The notes under the pieces were generated by a model. It did not search any database. It worked only from the letters and a program-made list of their open reading frames with translations, and was not told the origin of the DNA. Shown here piece after piece: positions 36,301 through 43,559 of a stretch of 64,000 nt of DNA (within the stretch, counting starts at the first letter, position 1; every line of letters starts with the position of its first letter). This stretch comes from Sarcocystis neurona (taxonomy: Eukaryota; Apicomplexa; Conoidasida; Eucoccidiorida; Sarcocystidae). The stretch covers positions 2,437,577-2,501,576 of the forward strand of contig KL647297.1 of assembly GCA_000727475.1 (NCBI GenBank), read 5' to 3'. The translations under genes were made by a program, and so were the position numbers.

Positions 36301-39300
36301 CCCGAGTCTTCCTCGCCTTTAGATACGCCGCACGCAGCGCAGATCAATTCCACGTTGTCGCTCCAGCTAATCGGCGGCAGCTGCTTCGACAACTGATACC
36401 GGAAGAGTTTGATAGCAGCAGCAGCAGCGCTGTCACCGTCCCCAGCAGCAGGGCTACTCCTGTCAGCAGCAGCAGCAGTCCTACTCCCACCAGCAGCAGC
36501 AGCAGTGCTGCTACCATCAGCGACAGCAGGAGCAGCAGGAGTGTCAGGGTTTGGCAGTGCTGCTGCAGCAGAGCGCAGCTGTTGTCGACAGAGCTGCTGC
36601 ACCGCGCGCCAGACATCAACGAGCGATTGCTGCAGCAGCAGGGAAAAGAAGCAGCAGCAGCAACGGCAAACAAGACGCATAACAGAGACGTGCAGAGACT
36701 TCTGCTCCACGCTTTACAAAGAAGCAAGAAGAAACGAGCCGCTTTATATCGAAGCCGGAGCAGCACCACTCCCAGCAGCAACAGCACTTCCTAGGTTCCA
36801 GCAGCAGCCGCATCCCCCATTCGCAGCAGTTTGTGTGTGCACACACAAACAGGCGAGGCAATAGCAGCAGCCAGTCCTCCGTCCAGCAGCAGGCCCTTAC
36901 AGCAGCAGCAAAGGTGTCAGCAGCAGGCCAACAGCAACAGGGTCCTTTGCTGCTGCAGCAGCAACGCAGCGAGAGAACAACTCTAAACGGCAGCAGCGTA
37001 GCCGCTGCAAAAAAGAGCCGCAGCGGCGCCAAGCAGCAGCAACAGCAGCACGTGCAGCACGACGCTGGGCGGAGTCACAGGCTTGCGCAAACGTCCCTCC
37101 ATACACGCGTACAAGCGAGACCACTCCTGTCGCATATCGTCTAGGATGCTGAGGCTCGCTGCTGAGAAAAAGAATACTGCGAGGGGTGCCTGCAACAGAG
37201 ACGTCTACGGCTTCTACGCATGCATGAGGCGGAGCCACGGCACAGGCGGGGATGCAACGCATGCACTCCCTGAGATGCACGCGGGTAGTTTAGAAAGAGC
37301 CAAGCGGCGTCTGCAGCACGCACACACCCACACAGACACGCATGCGGGGGGAAGCACTTCCCGTTGCATGCGACTGCAGCAGAGATTGCGTTGACAAAGT
37401 CGCCGTTGCGCCCAGGCGGAAGACCTTCTCGAGAGTACGCTACTGACGCTGCTCTGCCAGGGTATGCGACAGGTGCTGCTGCTGCACCTCGCAGGAGGGA
37501 CGGCTCTGGCAGGACAAGAGGCTGCTACTCTTGAAGAGGCTGCTTCCTCTCTGCTGCTGCTGCTGAGGCAACACGTGAGACGAGCTACTGCTGCTGCGAC
37601 TCCTCGTTGAGCTGCTGTAGACGCGCTGCTGCTGTTCGAGCGCCGCAGCTGTCGACTGCTGCTGTCAAGACAGAAGCGGCCTGCTGCTGCTGCGAGCTGG
37701 CGGCGCCTCCTCAAACTGCGAGTGCTGCTGCCTGGCTCCTACCCTGCTGCCGTGCGAATGGCCGCTGGCAGGAACACTGCAGCTGCTGCAGCGTTCTCCT
37801 CCACTCTGTCTACCGCCGCCACGTCCCCCTGCAGCCGCATCACTGCAGTGCATGGCCGCTGCTGCTGCTGTTTCTGTTCTCGCTGCTGCTGTTCCCTGCT
37901 TTCCTGCACTTCCTCCTGCTCCTGCCGTTTCTGTCCTCGCTGCTGCTGTTCCCTGCTTCCGTGCGGTTGCTGTTCTTCTGGCGCTGCAGCGTCTTGAAGC
38001 TTACTGTCTCGTTGTGGGGGTTGCTGCCGAGGAGCTGCGCATGCACGAACGGGTCTGCCGTCTCAAGTGGGGGCAGGTCTTCGTACATAGAGTCGCAGTC
38101 ACTCTGATATGACTCTTCTCCTTCCTTTCTTTCGTCTTCTTCATTTGCTTCCTTTTCTGCTCGCATTCGTTTGCGTCTGTCTTCTCCTCCGCCGCCTTCC
38201 CCTTTTTTTCTGCCTTTCTTGCATGCATGTCTCTCCCTTTCTTCGTCGCTGGCTGTCGTGTTTGTGGGGCTGCTGCTGTTGCTGTTGCGTTCCTCTCCGG
38301 CTCTGCGGCTGCGATCTTCGGCGTCTTCGCTTTCGTTGCTGCCTGCGCCAAGAAGGTGTTCTTCGTCTTCCTCTCTGCCGCTGCTGCTGCCGTCATGTTC
38401 TGTCCTGCCGCCGGAAACTTCCTTTTCCCCGCTGACGTGCCGGTGCTCGAGCTGCTGCTGGCTGCCTACCGCTGCTGCTTCTTCTCTGTCGACTTCGTTC
38501 GCGACGAGCGCTCCGTCGCACACCTCTGCTGCATCTAGAATTCTGGACGTTGCTGCTGCTGTTTTCTCCGGTCCCCGCTTCCTCTGCCACCCTGCTGCCT
38601 TCGTTGCTGTTGCTGCTGCGGTGGTGCTTCTGCTGCTGCAGTCCCAGAGAACACGCTGTTGTTGATGCTGCTGCTTCTCTTCCTCCTTTTCGTTCTCTTC
38701 CTCTCCCTCTGCTGACACTGCCCCTGCCTGTATCACGGTCAGTTCGTCGTCAACAGCAAGTCTTAGTGCTGCCGCTGCTGCTGCGTCTGTCTGCTGCATC
38801 TGCAGCAGCACCGTCTCCAGTCTTTGCAGTGGTGCCGGCACACCCCACATCTGCTGCTGCTGCTCCCCGTCTTCCCCCTCCTGCGTTGCTGCGACGACAG
38901 CAGCGCCTGCAGCTGCATGCCATTCCTCCTGCTGCGTCCGCGGTCTCTGGTGCTGCGCACGTTGCTGCTGTTCCTCTACGTTCAACTGAGAAGACATCTC
39001 CTGTTGTGGCTGCAGCTGCTGCTCCGCTGCCCGCTGCTGCTGCGCGCGCTGTAGCTGCTGGCGCTGCTGTTCTTCTACAACCTGCTGGTGCTGCTGCTGT
39101 TCTTCTGACTGCTGCCGGCTGGAAGACTTTTCTATCTGCTGGCGCCACGCGCCGGCTGCTACTGCTGCGTCTTCTTGCGCCACGTCAGCACACAGGGCAA
39201 CACAAACAGCTGCAGGAAGCGCAGCAGCAGCAGCACCGTCAGCAGCTCCAGCCGCAGCCGCAGCACCGCTGACAGCCGCAGCCGCCGCAGCAGTCACGAC

Positions 39301-39360
39301 ACTCATGTCTCTCTTTTCCATGTCTCTCTCTTGTTGACGTTGCAGGGAAGACTGTCTCAC
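22117..39360 (-). CDS. NSD/SETD2/ASH1-class histone lysine methyltransferase with PHD, C5HCH-like, AWS, SET and post-SET domains (multi-exon gene)
   Basis: Large minus-strand gene assembled from twelve exons, each listed separately. All junction phases agree, and the sum is a whole number of codons (2,379 including stop). In protein order it has a Gln/Ala-rich acidic N-terminal region, a PHD finger, an adjoining NSD-type variant finger, a long Ala/Glu-rich insert, a CxxCxxC cluster, a second large HAAR region, an AWS domain, a SET domain, a post-SET cysteine cluster and a Gln-rich tail. AWS-SET enzymes of this class methylate histone H3, mostly at K36, using S-adenosylmethionine in the nucleus. 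The paired PHD/C5HCH arrangement is most like NSD proteins, but no PWWP domain was found. The 5' end is uncertain: the first listed exon has an ATG, but further exons may lie at 39.4-41 kb. HAARs have expanded every linker. The exact K36 specificity is inference from the domain class. Confidence 0.85.
25527..27096 (-). CDS. SET methyltransferase gene, exon 11: HAAR linker and AWS domain
   Basis: A 1,570-nt exon. The acceptor CTGCCATTCCAG and the donor GAG|GTAAGA are both strong. It enters with one nucleotide, matching exon 10, and leaves in phase 0. The AWS domain, at about 25740-25848, reads CICSSSC, DADC, CDKRRC, ERDCGNRQF. This is the zinc-binding pre-SET cluster characteristic of the SET2/NSD/ASH1 family. 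The rest is low-complexity Ala/Gly/Arg/Glu with short non-repetitive parts such as SPIQEEEWNRNNASDMWST. About 70 Ala/Ser-rich residues follow the AWS within the exon, so AWS and SET are further apart than usual. Confidence 0.85.
27710..28199 (-). CDS. SET methyltransferase gene, exon 10: Cys cluster and basic/Ser-rich linker
   Basis: Acceptor CTGCGTACCTCCAG and donor CAG|GTACGG. It enters with two nucleotides and leaves with two, both matching its neighbours. It begins AKIINRELGCIICDFCRLLA; the CIICDFC cluster may continue the zinc-binding region begun by exon 9's last cysteines. Ala runs follow, then Ser/Asn runs, an RSRKKRKRRRR nuclear-localisation-like segment and a non-repetitive end (EELVELRKRIACVTSF). 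Confidence 0.7.
28300..29750. repeat. Dense CAG tracts inside an intron of the SET gene
   Basis: The plus strand is CAG-rich for about 1.4 kb, so the sense strand of this intron carries CTG. Frames across it (for example plus 29144-29710 and minus 29158-29700) are repeat artefacts giving Ser/Arg or poly-Leu. Confidence 0.8.
29880..30420. repeat. TATA/CATA microsatellite inside an intron of the SET gene
   Basis: Long (TA)n runs occur at about 30115-30130, 30283-30315 and 30351-30378, with CATA and GAGAGA segments between them. Confidence 0.85.
30542..31366 (-). CDS. SET methyltransferase gene, exon 9: end of the NSD-type finger and Ala/Glu-rich insert
   Basis: The acceptor CTTCTTCATTGCAG is strong. 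The exon starts GRERFICSQHYCASCHAMEW, which matches the F-x-C-x2-H-x-C-x2-C closing part of the second PHD-like finger of NSD proteins. A roughly 200-residue Ala/Glu/Ser insert follows, coded by GCT/GCA runs. The end is non-repetitive and helical (QLRFAAACFDFIKESTRGW) with four cysteines before the donor GCAT|GTACTA. It enters with two nucleotides and leaves with one. Confidence 0.8.
32344..32457 (-). CDS. SET methyltransferase gene, exon 8
   Basis: A 114-nt exon between GGGACTGCAG and CAAG|GTGGGT. It encodes 37 non-repetitive residues including RLVAAARVLYDAGEEIFFDA. It enters with two nucleotides and leaves with one, matching exon 9. Its position between the two halves of the second finger corresponds to the loop before the F-x-C-P-x-H motif in NSD proteins. 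No separate domain was recognised. Confidence 0.65.
32870..33045 (-). CDS. SET methyltransferase gene, exon 7: first half of the NSD-type variant finger
   Basis: Acceptor TTTTGTCGACAG. It enters with one nucleotide, exactly as exon 6 requires. It encodes EVCVFSYCGKRRPRR and RCSHMLCRRFYCWPACVM. The spacing copies the C-x4-C-x4-H-x2-C block of NSD fingers, with Cys in the usual His position. The 3' border is less sure. CGC|GTGAGG at 32870 fits the phase; CTGA|GTAGGA a little further on also fits. Confidence 0.75.
33418..34045. repeat. Four-copy tandem repeat, unit about 150-195 bp, inside an intron of the SET gene
   Basis: Each copy has a GTATGTACATCCGTAT-like head, a GAGTCT(A/G)(C/A)C segment, a purine GAGAGAAAAAG segment, then TCCTACGCATAT and (TA)n/CATA filler. 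Heads lie near 33420, 33624, 33775 and 33952. Copies are diverged. Confidence 0.65.
34546..34762 (-). CDS. SET methyltransferase gene, exon 6: second part of the PHD finger
   Basis: A strong acceptor (CTTTTCTTGTGTATTGCAG) and donor (CTGCAG|GTACGT). It encodes RMLVCEGWCQRLFHAACVGM, supplying the third and fourth Cys, the His and the next Cys of the PHD. A roughly 35-residue Ala/Gln/Lys insert follows, then FRCDDCSLRAALPC, which supplies the last zinc pair and leads into the next finger. The HAAR lies in the loop between the sixth and seventh ligands. Confidence 0.85.
34915..35240. repeat. TATA/CATA microsatellite inside an intron of the SET gene
   Basis: (TA)n and (CATA)n runs with CACACA. 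The purest TA run is at 35147-35165. Confidence 0.85.
35473..35661 (-). CDS. SET methyltransferase gene, exon 5: possible HAAR cassette inside the PHD finger
   Basis: Acceptor GATATCTAG, donor GAGC|GTATAC. The exon is 189 nt and symmetric in phase, so it can be included or skipped without shifting the frame. It encodes VVQQQPEEEVVDAP, a long Ala run and a basic segment. If included, it inserts about 63 residues between the second and third zinc ligands of the PHD. If skipped, exons 4 and 6 join to give normal spacing. CAG is on the sense strand, as in the exons. Confidence 0.4.
36302..36629 (-). CDS. SET methyltransferase gene, exon 4: start of the PHD finger
   Basis: Acceptor TTTTCCCTGCTGCTGCAG, donor TCGG|GTGAGT. 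It enters in phase 0 and leaves with one nucleotide. It starts QSLVDVWRAVQQLCRQQL, passes through Ala/Ser HAARs and ends SDNVELICAACGVSKGEEDS. The CAAC pair is the first zinc pair of the PHD (about 36328-36343), continued in exon 6. Confidence 0.85.
37079..37161 (-). CDS. SET methyltransferase gene, exon 3
   Basis: An 83-nt exon between a T-rich acceptor (TTCTTTTTCTCAG) and AAGCCT|GTGACT. It encodes SLSILDDMRQEWSRLYACME plus a basic end. It enters with two nucleotides and leaves in phase 0, matching exon 4. No domain was recognised. Confidence 0.6.
37448..37661 (-). CDS. SET methyltransferase gene, exon 2: Gln/Ser-rich
   Basis: A strong acceptor (GCCGCTTCTGTCTTGACAG) opens in phase 0. The exon encodes Gln, Ser and Arg-rich sequence ending near QHLSHTLAEQR. 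The donor CAGC|GTCAGT is weak but gives the phase exon 3 needs; an earlier AGCA|GTAGCT donor gives the same phase. Confidence 0.45.
38005..39360 (-). CDS. SET methyltransferase gene, exon 1 (or first resolved exon): Gln/Ala-rich acidic region
   Basis: An open frame of 452 codons from an ATG at 39360 to a strong donor, ACA|GTAAGC, at 38005 (phase 0). It has Ala runs, Gln runs, Glu/Lys-rich coiled-coil-like stretches, a basic KKGRKKGE segment suggesting nuclear import and an acidic end (SDCDSMYEDLPPLET). A second Met is at 39321. It could instead be internal: a short frame at about 39.37-39.46 kb ends at GCC|GTGAGA and could splice into GTCAG near 39270. No domain is visible. Confidence 0.55.
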
Positions 39361-39399
39361 GGCTTGCAGCTGTGTAGCACTTGCTGCCGGTCATCCAGG

Positions 39400-40960
39400 A
39401 CCATCTGCCTGTTCTGCTGCTGAGAGGGGTTGAGTCCCTGCACCAATGTCAACGAAGGAAGTCCCTGCGGAGGGGAAAAGCAGCAGCAGCAGAACGCCAG
39501 GCGACGGGATCACCGGCTGCTGCTTCTTCTTTGCGGCTGCTGTCGCATGCGGAAAGTCGGCGTCGCCGCGGCGCCTTGAGCTGCAGCTGCCGGAGCAGCA
39601 GTGTCGCATCTGCGAAGCGGTTGCCGTTGCTGCTGCTGCTTTTTTGGACGGAAACTCTGTCTGATGCACGTCCTAGGTGCAGAACAGCTGCTGCTGTCCT
39701 TGCCGCCGTTGTCCTCGCTGCCCGGCTTCAGCGACGCCTGCTCCAGTGCCTGTTCCTGTTGCTGCTGCGACCGCTCCTGTTGCTCCTGGCTCCGCTCAAG
39801 CGACTGGTGCTGGGGCGGCTCCGCTTGGTGTCCTTGCTGCTGTTGTGGGGGCGCTTTCGTCTGCGCTGGGAGACGCATGCGCTGTCCACAAGTCTTACGT
39901 ATCTATTACTGCAGCTTCCCTTGCTCTTTAAAGAACTGCTCGCCCACGTGCTGCTGCTGGTGCCTGCTTGCTCTCCTGCATGTGCTGCTGCTGCTCAAAC
40001 TGCTGCTGCACCAAGTGCTGCTGCACCGGCAGCTGCGGGAAGGTCTGTTGCTGCTGTCGCTGCTACAACTGCTGCAGTTCCTGGCGGGGAGGTATCACCT
40101 GGTGCAGCTGTTTCTGCAGACGTTGCTTCCACCGTCAGAGCTACGGTACGAACTGCTGCTCTGCTGCAACTGCTGCTACTCACGCGGCAGCCGCGGCGAG
40201 CCTGTGGGGACTGCTCTTCCTGCTGCACCTTCGTGCTGCTGTTGGCGCAAGCTGAGCTGCTGCTTTTGCTGCAGCTCACCACCTCGTGCTGCTCTCCCAG
40301 CTGCTGCTGCTGTTCCTGGGGTTGCAAGTGCTGCAATGTGGACACAGGGGACCCGGCCGAAAGCAGCGGAAGAGGCAGAAATCCAGAGGAACGGACGCAG
40401 AAAAGGAAGAACAAGGAAGAAACGAAGAAAGACAGAAATATCTCCACCACGGGCGGAGAAGTTCCCTCGGTGCATGTTGTCCTGTGGCTGCAGCAGCAGC
40501 AGCATCTTCAGCTGCAGCAGCAGCAGCACCAACGGCGTCACACCCCACAGCACAGTGAAGCAGAACCGACTGAAGGAAGCCTCTTCTCTGTAGAGGCGGC
40601 AGGAACTGCTGCCCCTGTCTTTCCTGTAGAGAAGCGGGAACTGCTGCTCCAGAGGCGGCACGAACTGCTGCTCTTTTTTTGTGGAGAAGCAGGAACGGCT
40701 GCTGCCATGGCTGAGGCAGGAAGACGCGCAGTTGCAGCAGCACAGCTCAGCGTTCAAGAGCAGCTGTTGGTGCCGCCGCAGCAGCAGCAAGTGACTACTC
40801 CCTGCTGGTGTGGTTCGAGCACTACTTCAAAGTCGTTCCTGTATAATTACTCCATTCCTTCTCATGTTATCAACCCGTTTATAGACTGCTGCCTCAACGA
40901 GAAGCTGGTGCATTCTCGTCCTCTTGGACGGCTGACGTTGCTCCTACATCCGTCGTAAAC
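39400..40960. other. CTG/CAG-rich region with unresolved coding strand
   Basis: The plus strand is CTG-rich from 39.6 to 40.3 kb and CAG-rich at 40.5-40.8 kb. A 525-codon plus frame covers all of it but is mostly poly-Leu/Cys. Several minus frames (for example 39510-39878, Gln-rich; 39995-40450, Ala/Thr-rich) look more like Eimeria coding sequence. They may be 5' exons of the SET gene. I could not assign borders. Confidence 0.3.
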
Positions 40961-41237
40961 TTCTATCGTGCGCCCCGCGTCCATATATTAGACAAGACGA
41001 AGTCCGACGCTGGCTTTGTTCTCCGAGAATGCAGCAGCAGCAGCACGGCCACTCCTTCGACCACTGCTGTCTTCTCTTTGGCGAATGCGACTACTGCGGC
41101 TGCCACTTGGGACAGGTAAGGAGAAATGCTGCTGCTGCTGTCGCTGCTGCTGCTGCTATTGCTGCTGCTGCTACTGTTACTGCTGTTGCTGTTGCTGCTG
41201 TTGCTGCTGTTGCTGCCACATTTGCACAGAGTCTGTC

Positions 41238-41396
41238 TCATTCATGGAGAGAGAATGTCTTCTTCAATCCGCCGCAGACTAGACGTGGAGGGGGAGAAAG
41301 GGGGATCTCCTTCTTGTCCGCGCTAGATGGCTGTAGCTGATATTTACTGTAATTTTTGACGTGAAGAGTCCTCAACAGCTCCTGGGATACTGCTAG
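41238..41396 (-). CDS. Candidate terminal exon of another minus-strand gene
   Basis: After an acceptor-like AAGTGCCGCAG, a minus frame of 53 codons opens, with no repeats (segments TLHVKNYSKYQLQPSS and VCGGLKKTFSLHE), and stops at 41238. If real, it ends a gene lying upstream (41.4 to about 44 kb) and separates it from the SET gene. A plus-strand exon is proposed immediately beside it at 41405, so one of the two may be wrong. Confidence 0.25.
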   Translation of the reverse strand, partial: LAVSQELLRTLHVKNYSKYQLQPSSADKKEIPLSPPPRLVCGGLKKTFSLHE

Positions 41397-41404
41397 AGCT
41401 GCAG

Positions 41405-41550
41405 AAAACTCCTGCGGCACTTACGTGTGTGCAAGGAGACTGCGTAGACCGTGGTGCGAGGAGCCATGGCACTACGCTGCTGATGCTGGTGGCGCTGCTG
41501 CTGCGCCGACAGTCTGCTGCGCTGCATGCCCTGCGGCTGGAAGCAGCGGT
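41405..41550 (+). CDS. Possible metallophosphatase-like exon with a GDxVDRG motif
   Basis: After GCTAGAGCTGCAG a plus frame reads TCVQGDCVDRGARSHGTTLL, then a Leu-rich helix. GDxVDRG is the second metal-binding motif of PPP-type and related calcineurin-like phosphatases, and the following S, T and Leu spacing also fits. No GDxHG or GNHE partner motif was found in neighbouring exons on this strand. A minus-strand GTAAGT donor overlaps the region. Treat it as a motif hit only. Confidence 0.25.
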
Positions 41551-42484
41551 TTCAGGTCGACGGCAATGCCGCAGAAGACGGTGCCGTGGACGTGCGTGTG
41601 TGCGTGTGTATCTGTATATGTGTGTGTGTAGACAAGTAAGTTACATTAGCTGCGGGAGCATCACGCAGCATCAGTCGGAAAAGGTCGGAGGAGCAGCAGG
41701 AGGCAGCACAAGGCGGTCGAGTGACCCACAGGCGCGCGAAGCAGCCGCAGCAGGAATTCGCAGCAGCAGGAAGCCGCAGCAGCAGGAAGCCGCAGCAGGA
41801 GAAAGCCGCAGCAGTAGAAAGCCGCAGCAGCTGGAGGAAGGGAGGCACAGCTGCTCCGGTTGGACGCAGCAGAAGAGCAGCAGCGGCGGCGACAAAGAGC
41901 GGCCGAAGTGGCCAGCAGCAACGGCAGCAGCAAGAAGGGAATTGCGCAAAGGTGTGAAATATAGGCGGGGACGAAGTAGAAGAAGGAAAAGCGATAGTTT
42001 AAGGAAAGCCGCGCAGGTGAGCAGGCAACAACACACGCAGCACCACCACGCCGTCGCTGCACCATGCACGCGACCGATGCAGCAGCTGGGATGGCGAGGT
42101 CAGCACACACAGCGGGAATTCCAGATGAAGAAGCAGAGAAGAACAGCAACACGGCTGCAGTCTTCGACAGGATGATCGATCGCCCTGGCTCAACGCATGC
42201 AGCTGGGGGGCGTGGGAATGACCGTGACGAAAAAATGCACACGCGCGAGACACATGCTGTCGCCCCCCCGCAGCACGCCGCAGCTGCCGCGCGCTCGAAG
42301 GCGCTTCCCCCGCGCCGCGCGGCGGCTTTGCTGTGCGGCGGCTTTAATCGATCCCCCGCCGGACGACTAATAATCTGCTGTGCTGCCGTTTTATTGACCA
42401 CCTGCTGCTCTGGGATATGTGTTTGTGTGTGCGTCTGTGTCTGTGCGTGTGTCTGCCTGGGCGGGGTCGCGGTAGGGCTGCGAG

Positions 42485-43033
42485 CTACGCGCGCGCGAGT
42501 CTCGGTGTGTTGTGTGTGGAGGCAGGAGGGAGTGTTGCTGCTGCCTTGTGTGCTACTCTTTCTTTCCTGTTGGGCCGTCTGTTGTCTTCTGCTAGCGTCC
42601 TGCGTTCACGCAGCCGCTGCCTGCCAGTTTTGAACCATCGCCTGCTGCATGTATCGGCACTAGCACCAAGTGCGTCTTGCTGCCGCCTCGTGCTGCTGGT
42701 GGGTGTTGGCTGTGGGGGTCGCGCTGCTTCTGCGATTGCGGAGGCTGCAGCTTGCATAGAGAGAGCTGCTGGTTCGGCTGCACCCTTGTAGTGCTGCTCG
42801 CTGCTCCGGCTACTTGTGTGCTTTGCCCGTGGTATTCGCCGCCACGTCTCCTGCAGTGTCATCTGGCTAATGTTCGCGTGCTGGCACTGCTTCGGGACTC
42901 GGCAACCCCTACTATTGGTGAGAGCCGGTCCTGCTGCGACTGGTCGCGGCAGCAGGCCGTCTACTTTCTGTGTGTGCGCTGCAGCGGGTGTCACCGAGCG
43001 CGGGAGTAGTCGCAACGGGCGGCCGCAACACAT
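42485..43033 (-). CDS. Candidate minus-strand coding segment, unknown product
   Basis: A 182-codon minus frame. Its middle part is non-repetitive and polar (MTLQETWRRIPRAKHTSS), and it has no homopolymer longer than three residues. CAG rather than CTG is on this strand. No domain or clear splice borders. The plus strand is also open and ends with a Cys-rich CVRCSGC segment at 43.0 kb, so orientation is uncertain. Confidence 0.25.
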   Translation of the reverse strand: MCCGRPLRLLPRSVTPAAAHTQKVDGLLPRPVAAGPALTNSRGCRVPKQCQHANISQMTLQETWRRIPRAKHTSSRSSEQHYKGAAEPAALSMQAAASAIAEAARPPQPTPTSSTRRQQDALGASADTCSRRWFKTGRQRLRERRTLAEDNRRPNRKERVAHKAAATLPPASTHNTPRLARA

Positions 43034-43231
43034 GCAGCAGCCAGCCGCACCACAGCAGCTACACTATTACCAGAAGCAGCACCAGCGGTGTGAGAGAGAC
43101 AGCAGCAGCTGCGTAGAGCACGCGACCACCCCAACCACCGTCAAGATGCGTCAAAACAACAACAGCCGCACCAGCAGCAGAAGTAGCACATCACCACAAG
43201 CAACACCAGCACCAGCAGTGACTGCGGTACC

Positions 43232-43333
43232 TCAACAGGCAGTTTGTCTTTCTCCAGATAAGAGCAGCCCACGCAGAGACGATTAGCCAGCACGCGCAGC
43301 ATCAGCCGTCTCGCACAAGCCGCCGCTGCAGCA
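43232..43333 (-). CDS. Candidate minus-strand internal exon, unknown product
   Basis: Opens after GTGCTGCAG with two nucleotides and encodes RLMLRVLANRLCVGCSYLE then KDKLPVE. It ends at a good donor, GAG|GTACCG, in phase 0. It lies just upstream, on the same strand, of the 42.5-43.0 kb segment. No family recognised. Confidence 0.25.
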
Positions 43334-43559
43334 CGTAAGCACGCCGCGGGCATGTACAGGGAGGCACCAGGAGGCAGCACCGCGTGTCTCCTTCCACACA
43401 AACGAGTCTTCTCGTCCCTGCATCTTGCAGACCCGCACGCAGGGTAATACCAACCCCAGCATGAGGGAGGTAGCGTGTGCAGCCGCAGCCACAGCCCCAT
43501 GGCGCTGCCCACCAGGAGTGATGCAGCGAAGAAGCAGCGGCATCTGCAGAGAGGCAGGC

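Noticed and set aside
39381..40958. 525-codon plus-strand frame
   Set aside because: Dominated by Leu/Cys/Ser from CTG repeats; no domain. Gln- and Ala-rich minus frames over the same bases fit the expected Eimeria pattern better.
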